Source of the DNA: Arsenicicoccus cauae
GTDB taxonomy: Bacteria > Actinomycetota > Actinomycetes > Actinomycetales > Dermatophilaceae
Assembly (NCBI RefSeq): GCF_009707125.1
Contig: NZ_WLVL01000039.1
Coordinates: 1-64,000, forward strand
Length of the DNA: 64,000 nucleotides
Reading direction: 5' to 3'
Numbering within the stretch: position 1 is the stretch's first letter; every line of letters begins with the position of its first letter. The position numbers and the translations under genes are program-made. The notes below the pieces were generated by a model. That model did not search any database and was not told where the DNA came from. It saw only the letters and a program-made list of their open reading frames with translations. Shown one piece after another: positions 41,968-50,663 of this stretch.

Positions 41968-42822
41968 TCAGTCCTTCCAGATCTTCCAGGGAGCCTTGTC
42001 GTCGTCCCAGAGCCCGTTGAGCTCCTTCCAGTCGCGGAAGGTGTCCATGCCCATCCAGAAGCCCTCGTGCTCGTAGACCGCGAGCTCGCCGTCGCGGGAG
42101 ACCTGCTGGAGCGGCTTCTTCTCCATCATGTCCTCGTCGGCGATGTCGGCCAGGTAGGTGTCGACGAACTCACGCTTCATCATGAAGAATCCGCCGCTGA
42201 CCCAGCCGGTGGCCAGGGTCGGCTTCTCGTTGAACTCGACGACCATCTCGCCCTTGTCGTCCACGTGCATCTCGCCGTAGCGGGAGGCCGGGTGGACACC
42301 GGTGACGCAGGCCATCTTGTCCATGCGCACGGCGTGGTTGACCTCGGCGGTGATGTCGACGTCACCGATGCCGTCGCCGTAGGTGAGCATGAACCAGGGC
42401 GCGTCGAGGTACTTGGCGACCAGCTTGACGCGGCCGCCGGTGCCGGCGTCCAGGCCGGTCTCGACCAGGGTGATCTCCCAGTCCTCCTCGGTCTTGTCGC
42501 CCCCGAGGAACTCCGGCTCCTGGCCCGGACGCAGGACGACGTCGGCGGAGAGGCGCTTGCGGTCGAGGAAGTAGCTCTTGATGACGTCGGACTTGTAGCC
42601 CAGGCACAGCACGAACCTGCGGAAGCCGTGCTCGTAGTAGGTCTTCATGATGTGCCACACGATGGGCTTGTCGCCGATCGCGATCATCGGCTTGGGGAGC
42701 TTCTCGCTGGCCTCGCGGATGCGGGTGCCCTGGCCACCGCAGAGGATGACGACGGGGATCTGGGAGACGTCCACGGGAGCGTCCCCCGCTCCGGCTGCTG
42801 GCTGTGCATGGTCGACGGTCAT
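41968..42822 (-). CDS. rfbF: Glucose-1-phosphate cytidylyltransferase
   Basis: 284 aa nucleotidyltransferase. VVILCGGQGTRIREASEKLPKP is the CTP-binding signature, and KPIVWHIMKTYYEHG and LTYGDGIGDVDI fit RfbF closely (makes CDP-glucose from CTP and glucose 1-phosphate). The first ~22 residues are an extra tail. It starts the sugar operon; AAGGA lies about 10 nt before ATG 42822. No classic RfbG follows. Confidence 0.9.
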   Translation of the reverse strand: MTVDHAQPAAGAGDAPVDVSQIPVVILCGGQGTRIREASEKLPKPMIAIGDKPIVWHIMKTYYEHGFRRFVLCLGYKSDVIKSYFLDRKRLSADVVLRPGQEPEFLGGDKTEEDWEITLVETGLDAGTGGRVKLVAKYLDAPWFMLTYGDGIGDVDITAEVNHAVRMDKMACVTGVHPASRYGEMHVDDKGEMVVEFNEKPTLATGWVSGGFFMMKREFVDTYLADIADEDMMEKKPLQQVSRDGELAVYEHEGFWMGMDTFRDWKELNGLWDDDKAPWKIWKD

Positions 42823-43138
42823 GTGCTCTGCTTCCTTCTCGGACGAGAAAGTCCGGCACCCTCCGGCGCCCGGACCGGCCGTGCCCCACCGACGAGGGAC
42901 GTCCCGACGTCGGGACGGTCACGCCTCTCCCCCGATCCCCGAGCCCGCCCGCACGGAGTGCGGCGGTGCCCCCCTTGGAGATCTCGGGGAGATCACGGCC
43001 ACTCATGACTCTAGGTGCCTCCCCGGAGACCTGACGAGCGAGCCGGGTTTTCTCACGAGGATGCGTCAATGTGTGCGCGGAGCGTAGTGATCGACCTCGC
43101 TGAGTGACGCCCGAGATGCCCTGAGACGTCCGCGGACG
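42823..43138. promoter_or_regulatory. Leader region of the nucleotide-sugar operon with two palindromes
   Basis: 316 bp upstream of rfbF without a gene. It contains a perfect 18-bp palindrome (42900-42917, core CCCGACGTCGGG) and a GATCTC-GGG-GAGATC repeat (42980-42994), both candidate operators or leader hairpins. Around 43063 a TTGACG is present on the minus strand, but no matching -10. A further palindrome, GACGTCCGCGGACGTC (43125-43140), covers the stop codon of the aldo-keto reductase gene and may end its transcript. Confidence 0.45.
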
Positions 43139-44179
43139 TCACGCTTGTGAGGATCGGGCCCACAGGTTGATGCCGGCCTCGACCGCGTCCTGATCGATCT
43201 CCCGGAGCTCCTCGGCGGTGAGGTCGAGGTGCTGGAGGGCGTCGAGGTTCTGGTCGAGCTGCTCGACGCTCGAGGCTCCGACCAGCGTGGACGTCATGCG
43301 CGGGTCGCGCAGCACCCAGGCCAGTGCCAGCTGCGACAGCGTCGTCCCCCGGCGCTCGGCGACGCCCGCGAGCGCGCGCACGTGCCGCAGCGTCTGCTCG
43401 GAGAGGTGGTCGGCGGACAGGCTCGACCCGGGGCGGGCCGCTCGACTGTCCTCAGGCACCCCCTTCAGGTAACGCTGAGTGAGCAGACCTTGGGCCAAGG
43501 CGGTGAACGCAATACAGCCCATACCCTGCCTTTCCAGCTCGTCGAGCAGCTCCTCCTCGATCCACCGGTTGAGCATGGAGTAGGACGGCTGGTGGATGAG
43601 CAGCGGGGTCCCGAGGTCCCTGGCGATCTCGGCGGCCTCCCTGGTCTTGGCGGCGGAGTATGACGAGATCCCGACGTAGAGCGCCTTGCCCGACCGCACG
43701 GCGTGGTCCAGCGCCATCATCGTCTCCTCGACCGGCGTCTCCGGGTCGAAACGGTGGCTGTAGAAGATGTCGACGTAGTCCAGACCGAGCCGTTGCAGGG
43801 ACTGGTCGAGGCTCGCGAGGACGTACTTGCGTGCCCCGCCTCCCTGCCCGTAGGGGCCGGGCCACATGTCGTAGCCGGCCTTGGACGAGATGACGAGCTC
43901 GTCGCGAAGCCCGGCGAAGTCGTCGCGGAGGTACTCCCCCATGTGGATCTCGGCCTGGCCGTAGGGCGGCCCGTAGTTGTTGGCCAGGTCGAAGTGCGTG
44001 ACCCCTCGGTCGAAGGCGCGTCGCAGGATGGCCCGCTGGGTCTCGCGGGGGCGGTCCGTGCCGAAGTTCTGCCACAGGCCCAGGGAGATGACGGGGAGCC
44101 GCAGGCCGCTGCTCCCGCACCGTCGATAGATCATGTCGCCGTCGTAGCGGTCCTCGGCGGGGCGGTAGGCGTTCGTCAT
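43139..44179 (-). CDS. Aldo/keto reductase, YghZ (glyceraldehyde-3-phosphate reductase) type
   Basis: 346 aa TIM barrel using NADPH. Catalytic residues are visible: FDLANNYG (Asp and Tyr), ISSKAGYDMWPGPYGQGG (Lys; this loop is typical of YghZ) and YSHRFDPETP (His). TSTLVGASSVEQLDQNL near the end binds NADPH. YghZ reduces L-glyceraldehyde 3-phosphate and methylglyoxal in E. coli; the role here is inferred. Single gene, starting at ATG 44179. Confidence 0.9.
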   Translation of the reverse strand: MTNAYRPAEDRYDGDMIYRRCGSSGLRLPVISLGLWQNFGTDRPRETQRAILRRAFDRGVTHFDLANNYGPPYGQAEIHMGEYLRDDFAGLRDELVISSKAGYDMWPGPYGQGGGARKYVLASLDQSLQRLGLDYVDIFYSHRFDPETPVEETMMALDHAVRSGKALYVGISSYSAAKTREAAEIARDLGTPLLIHQPSYSMLNRWIEEELLDELERQGMGCIAFTALAQGLLTQRYLKGVPEDSRAARPGSSLSADHLSEQTLRHVRALAGVAERRGTTLSQLALAWVLRDPRMTSTLVGASSVEQLDQNLDALQHLDLTAEELREIDQDAVEAGINLWARSSQA

Positions 44180-44216
44180 ACGAGCATCAAAGCGCACTCG
44201 GCAGCCCGAGGGAGGG

Positions 44217-45590
44217 TCAGCACTCGATGACGTTGACCGCAAGGCCGCCGCGCGCGGTCTCCTTGTACTTCACCTTCATGTCGGCCCCGGTCTCGCGCAT
44301 CGTCTTGACCACCTTGTCGAGCGAGACGATGTGCGACCCGTCGCCGCGCAGGGCGGTGCGGGCCGCCGTGACCGCCTTGACCGCCGCGACCGCGTTGCGC
44401 TCGATGCAGGGGATCTGGACCAGCCCCCCGACCGGGTCGCAGGTGAGACCGAGGTTGTGCTCCATCCCGATCTCCGCGGCGTTCTCGACCTGGCCCGGGG
44501 TGCCACCGAGGACCGCCGCCATGCCGGCCGCGGCCATCGCGCAGGCGGAGCCGACCTCTCCCTGGCAGCCGACCTCGGCGCCGGAGATCGAGGCGCCCTC
44601 CTTGATGATCATGCCGATGGCCGCCGCCGTGAGCAGGAAGCGCACCACTCCCAGGTCGTCCGCCCCCGGCACGAAGCGCACGTAGTAGTGCAGGACCGCC
44701 GGGATGATCCCCGCGGCGCCGTTGGTCGGCGCGGTGACCACGCGACCTCCGGCGGCGTTCTCCTCGTTGACGGCGAGGGCGTAGAGGGTGATCCAGTCGA
44801 GCCCCCTCAGCGGGTCGACGTTGCCCTCCTCCAGCGCGAGGCGCAGCGCGAGCTCGGGGGCGCGCCGACGGACCCGCAGGCCGCCGGGGAGCACGCCCTC
44901 GGTCGTGATGCCGTTGTCCACGCACTCCTGCATGACGCGCCAGATCTCGAGCAGGCCGGCCCGGACCTCGGCCTCGGTGCGCCAGGCCCGCTCGTTGTCG
45001 AGCATGACCTGCGCGATGGAGCGGCCCGTCGCCTCGCAGATGGCCAGCAGCTCGTCGCCCGTGCGGAACTCGTGCTCCACCGGCGTCTCGTCCTCGACGA
45101 CCCGGTGCCCCCCGGACCCGTCCTCGACGACCACGAAGCCGCCCCCCACGGAGTAGAAGGTGCGCCGCACCGGCTCGTCCAGGCCCTCCACGACTGCCTC
45201 GCAGGTCATGCCGTTGGAGTGCCCGGGCAGGGACCGCGTCCGGTGCATCACGAGGTCCGTGGCCTCGTCGAAGTCGATCTCGTGCCGACCGAGCAGCGAC
45301 AGCCGCCGCGAGGCGCGCATCTGCGCGAGCCGGCCCGCGACCGCGCGCGGGTCGACGAGCTCGGGGGCCTCGCCGGACAGGCCGAGCAGGACCGCCTTGT
45401 CGCTGCCGTGGCCATGGCCCGTCGCCCCGAGCGAGCCGTAGAGCTCGACGCGCAGGCGGGTGACCCGGTCGAGCTGCCCGTCCGCCGCCAACGACCGGGC
45501 GAACATCAGCGCCGCCCGCATGGGCCCCACCGTGTGCGAGCTCGACGGCCCGATGCCGATCGAGAAGAGGTCGAAGACGCTCAGTGCCAT
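44217..45590 (-). CDS. sdaA: L-serine ammonia-lyase, iron-sulfur type
   Basis: 457 aa single-chain enzyme converting L-serine to pyruvate with a [4Fe-4S] cluster. The beta-like domain starts [20 protein letters not shown]. The alpha-like domain has [13 protein letters not shown], the cluster cysteines in [16 protein letters not shown] and [19 protein letters not shown]. The start is ATG 45590; no strong ribosome site is present, and TACGGT about 10 nt upstream hints at a leaderless mRNA. Confidence 0.95.
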   Translation of the reverse strand: MALSVFDLFSIGIGPSSSHTVGPMRAALMFARSLAADGQLDRVTRLRVELYGSLGATGHGHGSDKAVLLGLSGEAPELVDPRAVAGRLAQMRASRRLSLLGRHEIDFDEATDLVMHRTRSLPGHSNGMTCEAVVEGLDEPVRRTFYSVGGGFVVVEDGSGGHRVVEDETPVEHEFRTGDELLAICEATGRSIAQVMLDNERAWRTEAEVRAGLLEIWRVMQECVDNGITTEGVLPGGLRVRRRAPELALRLALEEGNVDPLRGLDWITLYALAVNEENAAGGRVVTAPTNGAAGIIPAVLHYYVRFVPGADDLGVVRFLLTAAAIGMIIKEGASISGAEVGCQGEVGSACAMAAAGMAAVLGGTPGQVENAAEIGMEHNLGLTCDPVGGLVQIPCIERNAVAAVKAVTAARTALRGDGSHIVSLDKVVKTMRETGADMKVKYKETARGGLAVNVIEC

Positions 45591-45655
45591 GCCCCGACCG
45601 TAGGTGACGCGCGCCACGTCGACCAAGCCACGTGCCGCGGTGCGACGATGGCCGT

Positions 45656-46759
45656 ATGCCGAAGCCCGCCGCCACCGGCCCGCAGCGCCATGGCTCCGCC
45701 TCCGGGGAGCCGATCGCCGACACCCTGACCCGCGACGCCGCCGGGGTCGTCCTGGCCCTGCGCCGCATCTCCTTCCTGCTCGAGCGGGCCCTGGAGTCCA
45801 GCTATCGCATCAAGGCCTTCCGGGGCGCCGCCGCCACCCTGGGGGCCCTCGGGGACGAGGAGCTGGCGGCCCGGGCTTCGGCCGGCACGCTGCAGGACCT
45901 GCCCGGCATCGGCAAGGGCAGCGAGGCGATCGCCCAGGCGGTGCTCCGCGGCGAGGAGCCGGACTACCTCGTCCAGCTGGAGGAGCGCGAGTCGGCACCG
46001 CTGGCCCGCGACGGGCTGGACCTGGCCGCCCTCCAGCGTGGCGACCTGCACAGCCACTCCGACTGGTCCGACGGCGGCTCGCCGATCGACGAGATGGTCA
46101 TGACCGCGGTCGAGCTCGGCCGGGAGTACCAGGTGCTGACGGACCACTCCCCCCGGCTCAAGGTCGCCAACGGGCTGTCGCCGGAGCGCCTGCGCACCCA
46201 GCTGCAGGTCGTCGCCGGCGTCAACCGCATCGTGCCGGACGGCTTCCGGCTCCTGTCGGGGATCGAGGTCGACATCCTCGACGACGGGTCGCTCGACCAG
46301 GAGCCCGACCTGCTCGAGGAGCTCGACGTGGTCGTCGCCTCGGTGCACTCCAAGCTCAAGATGGAGAGCGCCGCGATGACCCGCCGGATGGTCGCCGCCG
46401 TCGGCAACCCCCGCACCAACGTGCTCGGCCACTGCACCGGGCGGCTCGTCACCGGGGGCCGCGGCCGGCGGCCGCAGTCCACCTTCGACGCCCGCGCCGT
46501 CTTCGAGGCGTGCGCGGCCCACGAGGTGGCGATCGAGATCAACTCACGGCCGGAGCGGCAGGACCCGCCGGACGACCTGGTCACGCTCGCCCTGGAGCTC
46601 GGGTGCCTGTTCGCCATCGACACGGACGCGCACGCCCCGGGGCAGCTGGACTTCCAGCAGCTGGGGGCCGAGCGAGCCTGGCACCTCGGGGTGCCGGCCG
46701 AGCGGATCGTCACGACCTGGCCGCGGGAGCGGCTGCTGGAGTGGGCCGCTCGGCGCTGA
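45656..46759 (+). CDS. PHP-domain protein related to PolX phosphoesterase
   Basis: 367 aa. Residues ~25-110 are a helix-hairpin-helix region like the DNA-binding part of family X polymerases ([34 protein letters not shown]). Residues ~125-367 are a PHP metallophosphoesterase with its metal ligands in [31 protein letters not shown] and DTDAHAP. The polymerase palm domain is missing. A DNA-end or nucleotide phosphoesterase in repair is likely. Confidence 0.86.
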   Translation: MPKPAATGPQRHGSASGEPIADTLTRDAAGVVLALRRISFLLERALESSYRIKAFRGAAATLGALGDEELAARASAGTLQDLPGIGKGSEAIAQAVLRGEEPDYLVQLEERESAPLARDGLDLAALQRGDLHSHSDWSDGGSPIDEMVMTAVELGREYQVLTDHSPRLKVANGLSPERLRTQLQVVAGVNRIVPDGFRLLSGIEVDILDDGSLDQEPDLLEELDVVVASVHSKLKMESAAMTRRMVAAVGNPRTNVLGHCTGRLVTGGRGRRPQSTFDARAVFEACAAHEVAIEINSRPERQDPPDDLVTLALELGCLFAIDTDAHAPGQLDFQQLGAERAWHLGVPAERIVTTWPRERLLEWAARR

Positions 46760-46874
46760 CGCCGACCGGCTCCCACCCGATTAGGCGTTCCGCGTCGGCG
46801 TCCCCTATGCTTTCGGAGTCCTCGACGGGCTCGAGCTACTAGAGCGCTAGCGGCAGAGGGCCCGAGAGATTCGG
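46760..46874 (+). promoter_or_regulatory. Promoter region of the tRNA-Glu/Asp/Phe cluster
   Basis: Upstream of tRNA-Glu, TATGCT near 46806 is a good -10 candidate with a weak TTAGGC about 19 nt before it. A second TACGAT near 46957, between the Glu and Asp genes, could start a separate tRNA-Asp/Phe transcript. No other structure recognised. Confidence 0.4.
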
Positions 46875-46947
46875 GTCCCCATCGTCTAGCGGCCTAGGAC
46901 CCCGCCCTTTCACGGCGGTAGCACGGGTTCGAATCCCGTTGGGGATA
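46875..46947 (+). tRNA. tRNA-Glu (anticodon TTC)
   Basis: 73 nt. Acceptor 46875-46881 pairs with 46940-46946 (first pair G-T), anticodon stem CCGCC/GGCGG around CTTTCAC, T arm ACGGG TTCGAAT CCCGT, discriminator A. CCA not encoded. First of a Glu-Asp-Phe cluster, an order common in actinobacteria. Confidence 0.95.
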
Positions 46948-47024
46948 CAGAGCATGTACGATGGACTAGCTGGTCACGGCCAGCGAGGTCGTCGGAGTGC
47001 TTGAGGTAGTCACTCCTCACCATT

Positions 47025-47101
47025 GGCCCCGTAGCGCAGTTGGTTAGCGCGCCGCCCTGTCACGGCGGAGGTCGCCGGTTCGAGCCCGGTCGGGGTCGCC
47101 A
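47025..47101 (+). tRNA. tRNA-Asp (anticodon GTC)
   Basis: 77 nt including an encoded CCA at 47099-47101. Acceptor 47025-47031 pairs with 47091-47097, anticodon stem GCCGC/GCGGC region around loop CTGTCAC, discriminator G as expected for Asp. Confidence 0.95.
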
Positions 47102-47147
47102 GTCTCTCCTTCGGGGGAGACTTCGCGACATCAGGAGGACGTCGCGA
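47102..47147 (+). other. Two hairpins between tRNA-Asp and tRNA-Phe
   Basis: Bases 47102-47109 pair with 47114-47121 around a TTCG tetraloop. Bases 47123-47129 pair with 47141-47147 immediately before tRNA-Phe. They look like processing signals in a shared precursor, or a weak terminator after tRNA-Asp. Confidence 0.5.
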
Positions 47148-47224
47148 GGCCAGGTAGCTCAGTTGGTACGAGCGTCCGACTGAAAATCGGAAGGTCGGCG
47201 GTTCGACCCCGCCCCTGGCCACCA
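47148..47224 (+). tRNA. tRNA-Phe (anticodon GAA)
   Basis: 77 nt with CCA encoded at 47222-47224. Acceptor 47148-47154 pairs with 47214-47220, anticodon stem TCCGA/TCGGA around CTGAAAA, T arm GGCGG TTCGACC CCGCC, discriminator A. Confidence 0.95.
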
Positions 47225-47226
47225 GC

Positions 47227-47253
47227 AAGCCGCATCCCCACGGGGTGCGGCTT
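47227..47253. terminator. Terminator after the tRNA cluster
   Basis: A 12-bp GC-rich stem with one bulge (47227-47239 with 47242-47253) and a tiny loop, 3 nt after the tRNA-Phe CCA. It also lies 33 bp beyond the kinase stop codon on the minus strand, so it can serve both. Confidence 0.75.
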
Positions 47254-47285
47254 CGTCGTGCTGCCTGCGCCCTCCCTCGGCAGGC

Positions 47286-48869
47286 TCAGGCCGTCGGCAG
47301 TGCGCTGGCGACGGCATCGGCGGCCGAGCTGATGGTCTGTGCCGTGTCGCTCGAGACGGACCCGTCCTCGACGCCACTGCGGACCGACCCGGTCAGCTCC
47401 CCCAGCGCTTGGCGCGCCCCGGAGGCGTCCTCCTGACGAATCGCCTTGTCGAGCGAGCGCAGGCTCTTGGAGGCGTCCTTGCCGGAGGACCCCGACAGCT
47501 GGGCCTGCTGCACGACCCCGTCGAGCGTGGACGCGGCCTGGGCCGACGTGGACCACGTCGGTGCCGGGTCGCTCGGCCCCTGGGTCGCCGTCGGCTGCTC
47601 GGTGGGGCTGGTCGTCTCCGTGGGGGTCGGCGCGGAGGTCGACGACGGCGACCCGGTGGGCGACGGGGTTGCCGTGGCGGTCGCGGTCACGGTCGAGGTC
47701 ACGGTCGCGGGCGGGGTCGAGGACGTCCTCGGCGCGGTGGTGCGCGCGGAGGTGCTGGTGGCCGTGGTGCTCGGGGTCCTGGGCTGGTCGGTCGACGGCC
47801 CGGAGCCGCGCAGCCCGAACCACCACAGGGCCCCGACGGTGGCGGCCAGCAGGAGCAGCATCACCCACAGCGCCCCGGTGCCGCGGCGGCGGGGACGGTC
47901 GTGATCGTCGCGGTAGGCCGTCGCCTGCGTCGCTGTGTGGGGCGGGGCCTGCGGGCCCCGGTCCACGGGTGGCAGCACGGTGGTGGCGGCAGCCGGGGCG
48001 CCCGCGACGGGCAGCACGGTGGTGGACGGTGCGGCGCCGCGACGGATCGCAGCGGTCCGGGCCGCCACGTCGGCGGCGCTGGCCGGCCGGTCCTGCGGCG
48101 ACTTGGCCAGCAGCTGGGCCACGAGGTCGTCGACCGCCCGCGGCACCCCGGGGCGTCGCTCGGACGGCAGCGGCGGCGGCGTGCTCAGGTGGTGGTGGAG
48201 GATCGACAAGGGGTGCTCACCCTCGAACGGCGGCTCGCCGGTCAGCAGGGTCATCAGCACGCAGCCGAGGGAGTACAGGTCGCTCTGCGCGGTCGCCGTG
48301 CCCCCGGTGGCCTGCTCGGGAGACAGGTATGGCGCGCTGCCGATGACCGTCGCGGTCGCCGTCAGCTGGCTGGTGCGGGCCTGGTCGAGGCGCGCGATCC
48401 CGAAGTCCACCATCTTGAGCGTGCCCCGCTCGTCGAGCATGAGGTTGCTGGGCTTGACGTCCCGGTGCACGACCCCCGCTCGGTGCGCGGCCCCGAGGGC
48501 CGAGGCCACCTCCTGGGTGTAGGCGAGGGCCCGGTCCACCGCCAGCGGACCCTGCTCGCGGACCAGCTCGTCGAGGCTGGGCCCGCTGAGCAGCTCCATG
48601 ACGAGATAGGCCGTGTGGCCGTCCACCCCGTTGTCGAAGATCGTGACGATGTTGGGGTGGGACAGGGCAGCCGTCGCGTGCGCCTCCTGCTGAAATCGCT
48701 CGGCAGCCACCTCGTCGCCCGTCGCCGCGAGGTCGACCGTCTTGACGGCCACCCGGCGCTGCAGCCGGGTGTCGACGGCCGACCAGACCTGACCCATCCC
48801 GCCCCGGCCGATCTGGCGCTCGAGGCGGTAGCGGTTGGCGAGGACGAGGTCTCCACTCATGGACGCCAT
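47286..48869 (-). CDS. Serine/threonine protein kinase, membrane anchored
   Basis: 527 aa. Kinase domain at ~residues 10-275: GRGGMGQVW (P-loop), VAVKTVD (Lys), VVHRDVKPSNLML (catalytic loop), VDFGIA (DFG) and SAPYLSPEQ. After a Pro/Thr-rich juxtamembrane part, one helix (ALWVMLLLLAATVGALWWFG) is followed by an extracellular Ser/Thr/Pro region and a ~90-residue helical C-terminal domain. No PASTA repeats, so not a PknB cell-wall sensor proper. Starts at 48875, 48869 and 48860 are all possible; none has a strong ribosome site. Confidence 0.9.
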   Translation of the reverse strand: MASMSGDLVLANRYRLERQIGRGGMGQVWSAVDTRLQRRVAVKTVDLAATGDEVAAERFQQEAHATAALSHPNIVTIFDNGVDGHTAYLVMELLSGPSLDELVREQGPLAVDRALAYTQEVASALGAAHRAGVVHRDVKPSNLMLDERGTLKMVDFGIARLDQARTSQLTATATVIGSAPYLSPEQATGGTATAQSDLYSLGCVLMTLLTGEPPFEGEHPLSILHHHLSTPPPLPSERRPGVPRAVDDLVAQLLAKSPQDRPASAADVAARTAAIRRGAAPSTTVLPVAGAPAAATTVLPPVDRGPQAPPHTATQATAYRDDHDRPRRRGTGALWVMLLLLAATVGALWWFGLRGSGPSTDQPRTPSTTATSTSARTTAPRTSSTPPATVTSTVTATATATPSPTGSPSSTSAPTPTETTSPTEQPTATQGPSDPAPTWSTSAQAASTLDGVVQQAQLSGSSGKDASKSLRSLDKAIRQEDASGARQALGELTGSVRSGVEDGSVSSDTAQTISSAADAVASALPTA

Positions 48870-48918
48870 TGTCACGCATGGCCCGGGACACGGGCCGTGA
48901 CCGGCCCGGCGCGCCCGG

Positions 48919-49692
48919 TCACAGCGCCAGCAGCGAGCACCCGAGCGCCACCAACCACGAGGTGAAGCTGCCGAGGAGGAAGTACTCGGTCACGACGTCG
49001 ATCCGCTGCCCCGGTCCTCGCTGGTCCTGCAGCTCGGGGAAGCGCAGGATCCCCTTGGCCGCGATGACGACCGAGGCCGCGGTCGCCTGACCGGCGAGGG
49101 CGAGGCCGACGACGAAGACGCGCTCCATCGGGCCGAGCCAGCGCCCCCCGCGCAGGACCCCCGGCTGGCTGTGCGCACCCGCCGCGTCGAGGACCAGGCG
49201 CACCACGACGTTGCCGGTGCCGACCTGGGCCACCATCACGGCGAGGACCATCAGCGCGCGGTCCAGCGGCACCGGGGCGAGCCGGGGTAGCCCGAGCGAG
49301 CCCCACCAGCGGGCGAGGGGCCCGCCGGCGCCCGCGTCCACGCCGGCCAGGGCGAACAGCACCGTGAGCCCCACCACGAGGCAGCCACCGGCCACGAGCC
49401 GGTGCCGTCGGGCCGCCGCCACGAGGGTGCGGTCGGGGTCGTAGCGCGTCCGCAGGGCGCTGCTCACGGCCCCCGCCGACGACCGTGCCCACACGACCAG
49501 CAGGAGCACGATCCCGAGGAGCGCGACCAGGTGCCAGCCGCCGCGCTGCCCGAGCAGCGGCCACGCGAGGACCGCCACGGGCACGGAGACCAGGGCGGGC
49601 AACCACCATGGTCGTCGCCCCCCGAGCTCCGCGCCGGGGCGCACCAGGTCGCCGACGCCCAGCGCCAGCAGCCACACGGCGAGATAGGTCAT
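48919..49692 (-). CDS. SatD-associated membrane protein
   Basis: 257 aa with about seven hydrophobic helices. The C-terminal end AAKGILRFPELQ and DVVTEYFLLGSFTSWLVAL is the conserved part of membrane proteins that accompany SatD, some carrying DUF3307. Function unknown. It begins 8 bp after the SatD stop, so the two are one operon. The first ATG (49692) is used. Confidence 0.7.
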   Translation of the reverse strand: MTYLAVWLLALGVGDLVRPGAELGGRRPWWLPALVSVPVAVLAWPLLGQRGGWHLVALLGIVLLLVVWARSSAGAVSSALRTRYDPDRTLVAAARRHRLVAGGCLVVGLTVLFALAGVDAGAGGPLARWWGSLGLPRLAPVPLDRALMVLAVMVAQVGTGNVVVRLVLDAAGAHSQPGVLRGGRWLGPMERVFVVGLALAGQATAASVVIAAKGILRFPELQDQRGPGQRIDVVTEYFLLGSFTSWLVALGCSLLAL

Positions 49693-49700
49693 GGTGCTCC

Positions 49701-50372
49701 TCAGGTGTCACGAGCCGAGGGGGCGAGGATCGCGTGCGCCTCCCTGACAGCCGCGAGACCCTCTCTGGCCACCAGCTGGGAGACGGCAGACTGCGTGATC
49801 CCCTCCTGCTCGGCCACCATGGTCTGCGTGAGGTCTGACATGACCCCCAGGAGCACCCTCAGCGGGCGGGCGTCCAGCCGACCCACGAGATCGTCGCGCA
49901 GGACCAGCGTGGCCAGGACCACACCGGCGGCGCCGGACGGGCGGTCCGGGTCCTCGACGTACCACGTGCGACAGGACCGCGTGGCCGCCGTCGCGGCCCG
50001 GCGCTCCGCCTCCTCGACCGCCTCGCGCGCGGCCCACCAGGCGCTGCCGTCCTGCAGCGGAGGGACGTGGTCGCGGTCGATCACCTGGACCAGCCCTCTC
50101 CCGATGCCGCACCTGACGTCGACGTCGGGGAGCGTGTGGAGGCGCACCAGCAGCGACGCCAGGACGGCGGACCCGACGTCGGGGTAAACCCCCTGGAACT
50201 CGTCGCTGACCGTGGTGGTGAGCGGCTCGAGGGCGGGCACCGTCTCGTCGACCCGGCGCAGGGCGGCACCGAGCCGCTCATGCAGGGCGCGACGGCTCGC
50301 GGCGCGCCGGGACTCGACGACGTCGCCCAGCAGGGCGTAGCGCACGGGTTGCGCGGACCCGGAGGAGCTCAC
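49701..50372 (-). CDS. SatD-family protein with helix-turn-helix
   Basis: 223 aa. YALLGDVVESRRAASRR at the N-terminus and VSDEFQGVYPDV match the SatD family. The C-terminus LTQTMVAEQEGITQSAVSQLV is a helix-turn-helix, so it may bind DNA. The natural role of SatD is not established. Start GTG 50372 has no ribosome site; TATCCT about 7 nt before it is a probable -10 for a leaderless message. A 24-bp palindrome lies about 45 bp upstream of the start. Confidence 0.78.
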   Translation of the reverse strand: MSSSGSAQPVRYALLGDVVESRRAASRRALHERLGAALRRVDETVPALEPLTTTVSDEFQGVYPDVGSAVLASLLVRLHTLPDVDVRCGIGRGLVQVIDRDHVPPLQDGSAWWAAREAVEEAERRAATAATRSCRTWYVEDPDRPSGAAGVVLATLVLRDDLVGRLDARPLRVLLGVMSDLTQTMVAEQEGITQSAVSQLVAREGLAAVREAHAILAPSARDT

Positions 50373-50415
50373 GGCATCAGAGGATAGCTCATGACCTCGA
50401 GACCATCAGCCTATA

Positions 50416-50439
50416 ACTGATATCAGACGTGATATCAGT
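50416..50439. promoter_or_regulatory. Perfect palindromic operator upstream of the SatD gene
   Basis: Arms ACTGATATCA (50416-50425) and TGATATCAGT (50430-50439) with a 4-bp GACG spacer; each arm also holds the self-complementary GATATC. It is strikingly AT-rich for this DNA. It sits just above the expected SatD -35 region and directly after the bldC stop. It is a likely binding site for the SatD helix-turn-helix or another regulator. Confidence 0.6.
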
Positions 50440-50447
50440 GGCCGTCG

Positions 50448-50663
50448 TCAGAGCGGCTGACTCATGCGGGCGTTGTCGCCCACGCCGTCGAGGAGCTGGC
50501 GGATCTCGCTCTCGCGGTAGCGCCGGTGCCCACCGAGCGTGCGGATGGAGTTGAGCTTGCCCGCCTTGGCCCACCGGGTGACGGTCTTGGGGTCGACCCG
50601 AAAAAGCTCGGCGACCTCGGCCGGCGTCAACAACTTCTCGCTGTCCTGCTCACGATGTGGCAT
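50448..50663 (-). CDS. bldC: BldC, small MerR-like developmental regulator
   Basis: 71 aa. LLTPAEVAELFRVDPKTVTRWA and GKLNSIRTLGGHRRYRESEI are nearly identical to Streptomyces BldC, which has a lone MerR-type winged helix and binds direct repeats cooperatively. The start is ATG 50663. The neighbourhood with DUF3073 and purM-purF is conserved in actinobacteria. A non-sporulating host would use it in general regulation, which is inference. Confidence 0.95.
   Translation of the reverse strand: MPHREQDSEKLLTPAEVAELFRVDPKTVTRWAKAGKLNSIRTLGGHRRYRESEIRQLLDGVGDNARMSQPL

Noticed and set aside
40321-42822. dTDP-rhamnose (rml) operon
   Set aside because: The first enzyme matches RfbF (CTP-using) rather than RmlA, and RmlB and RmlD are missing.
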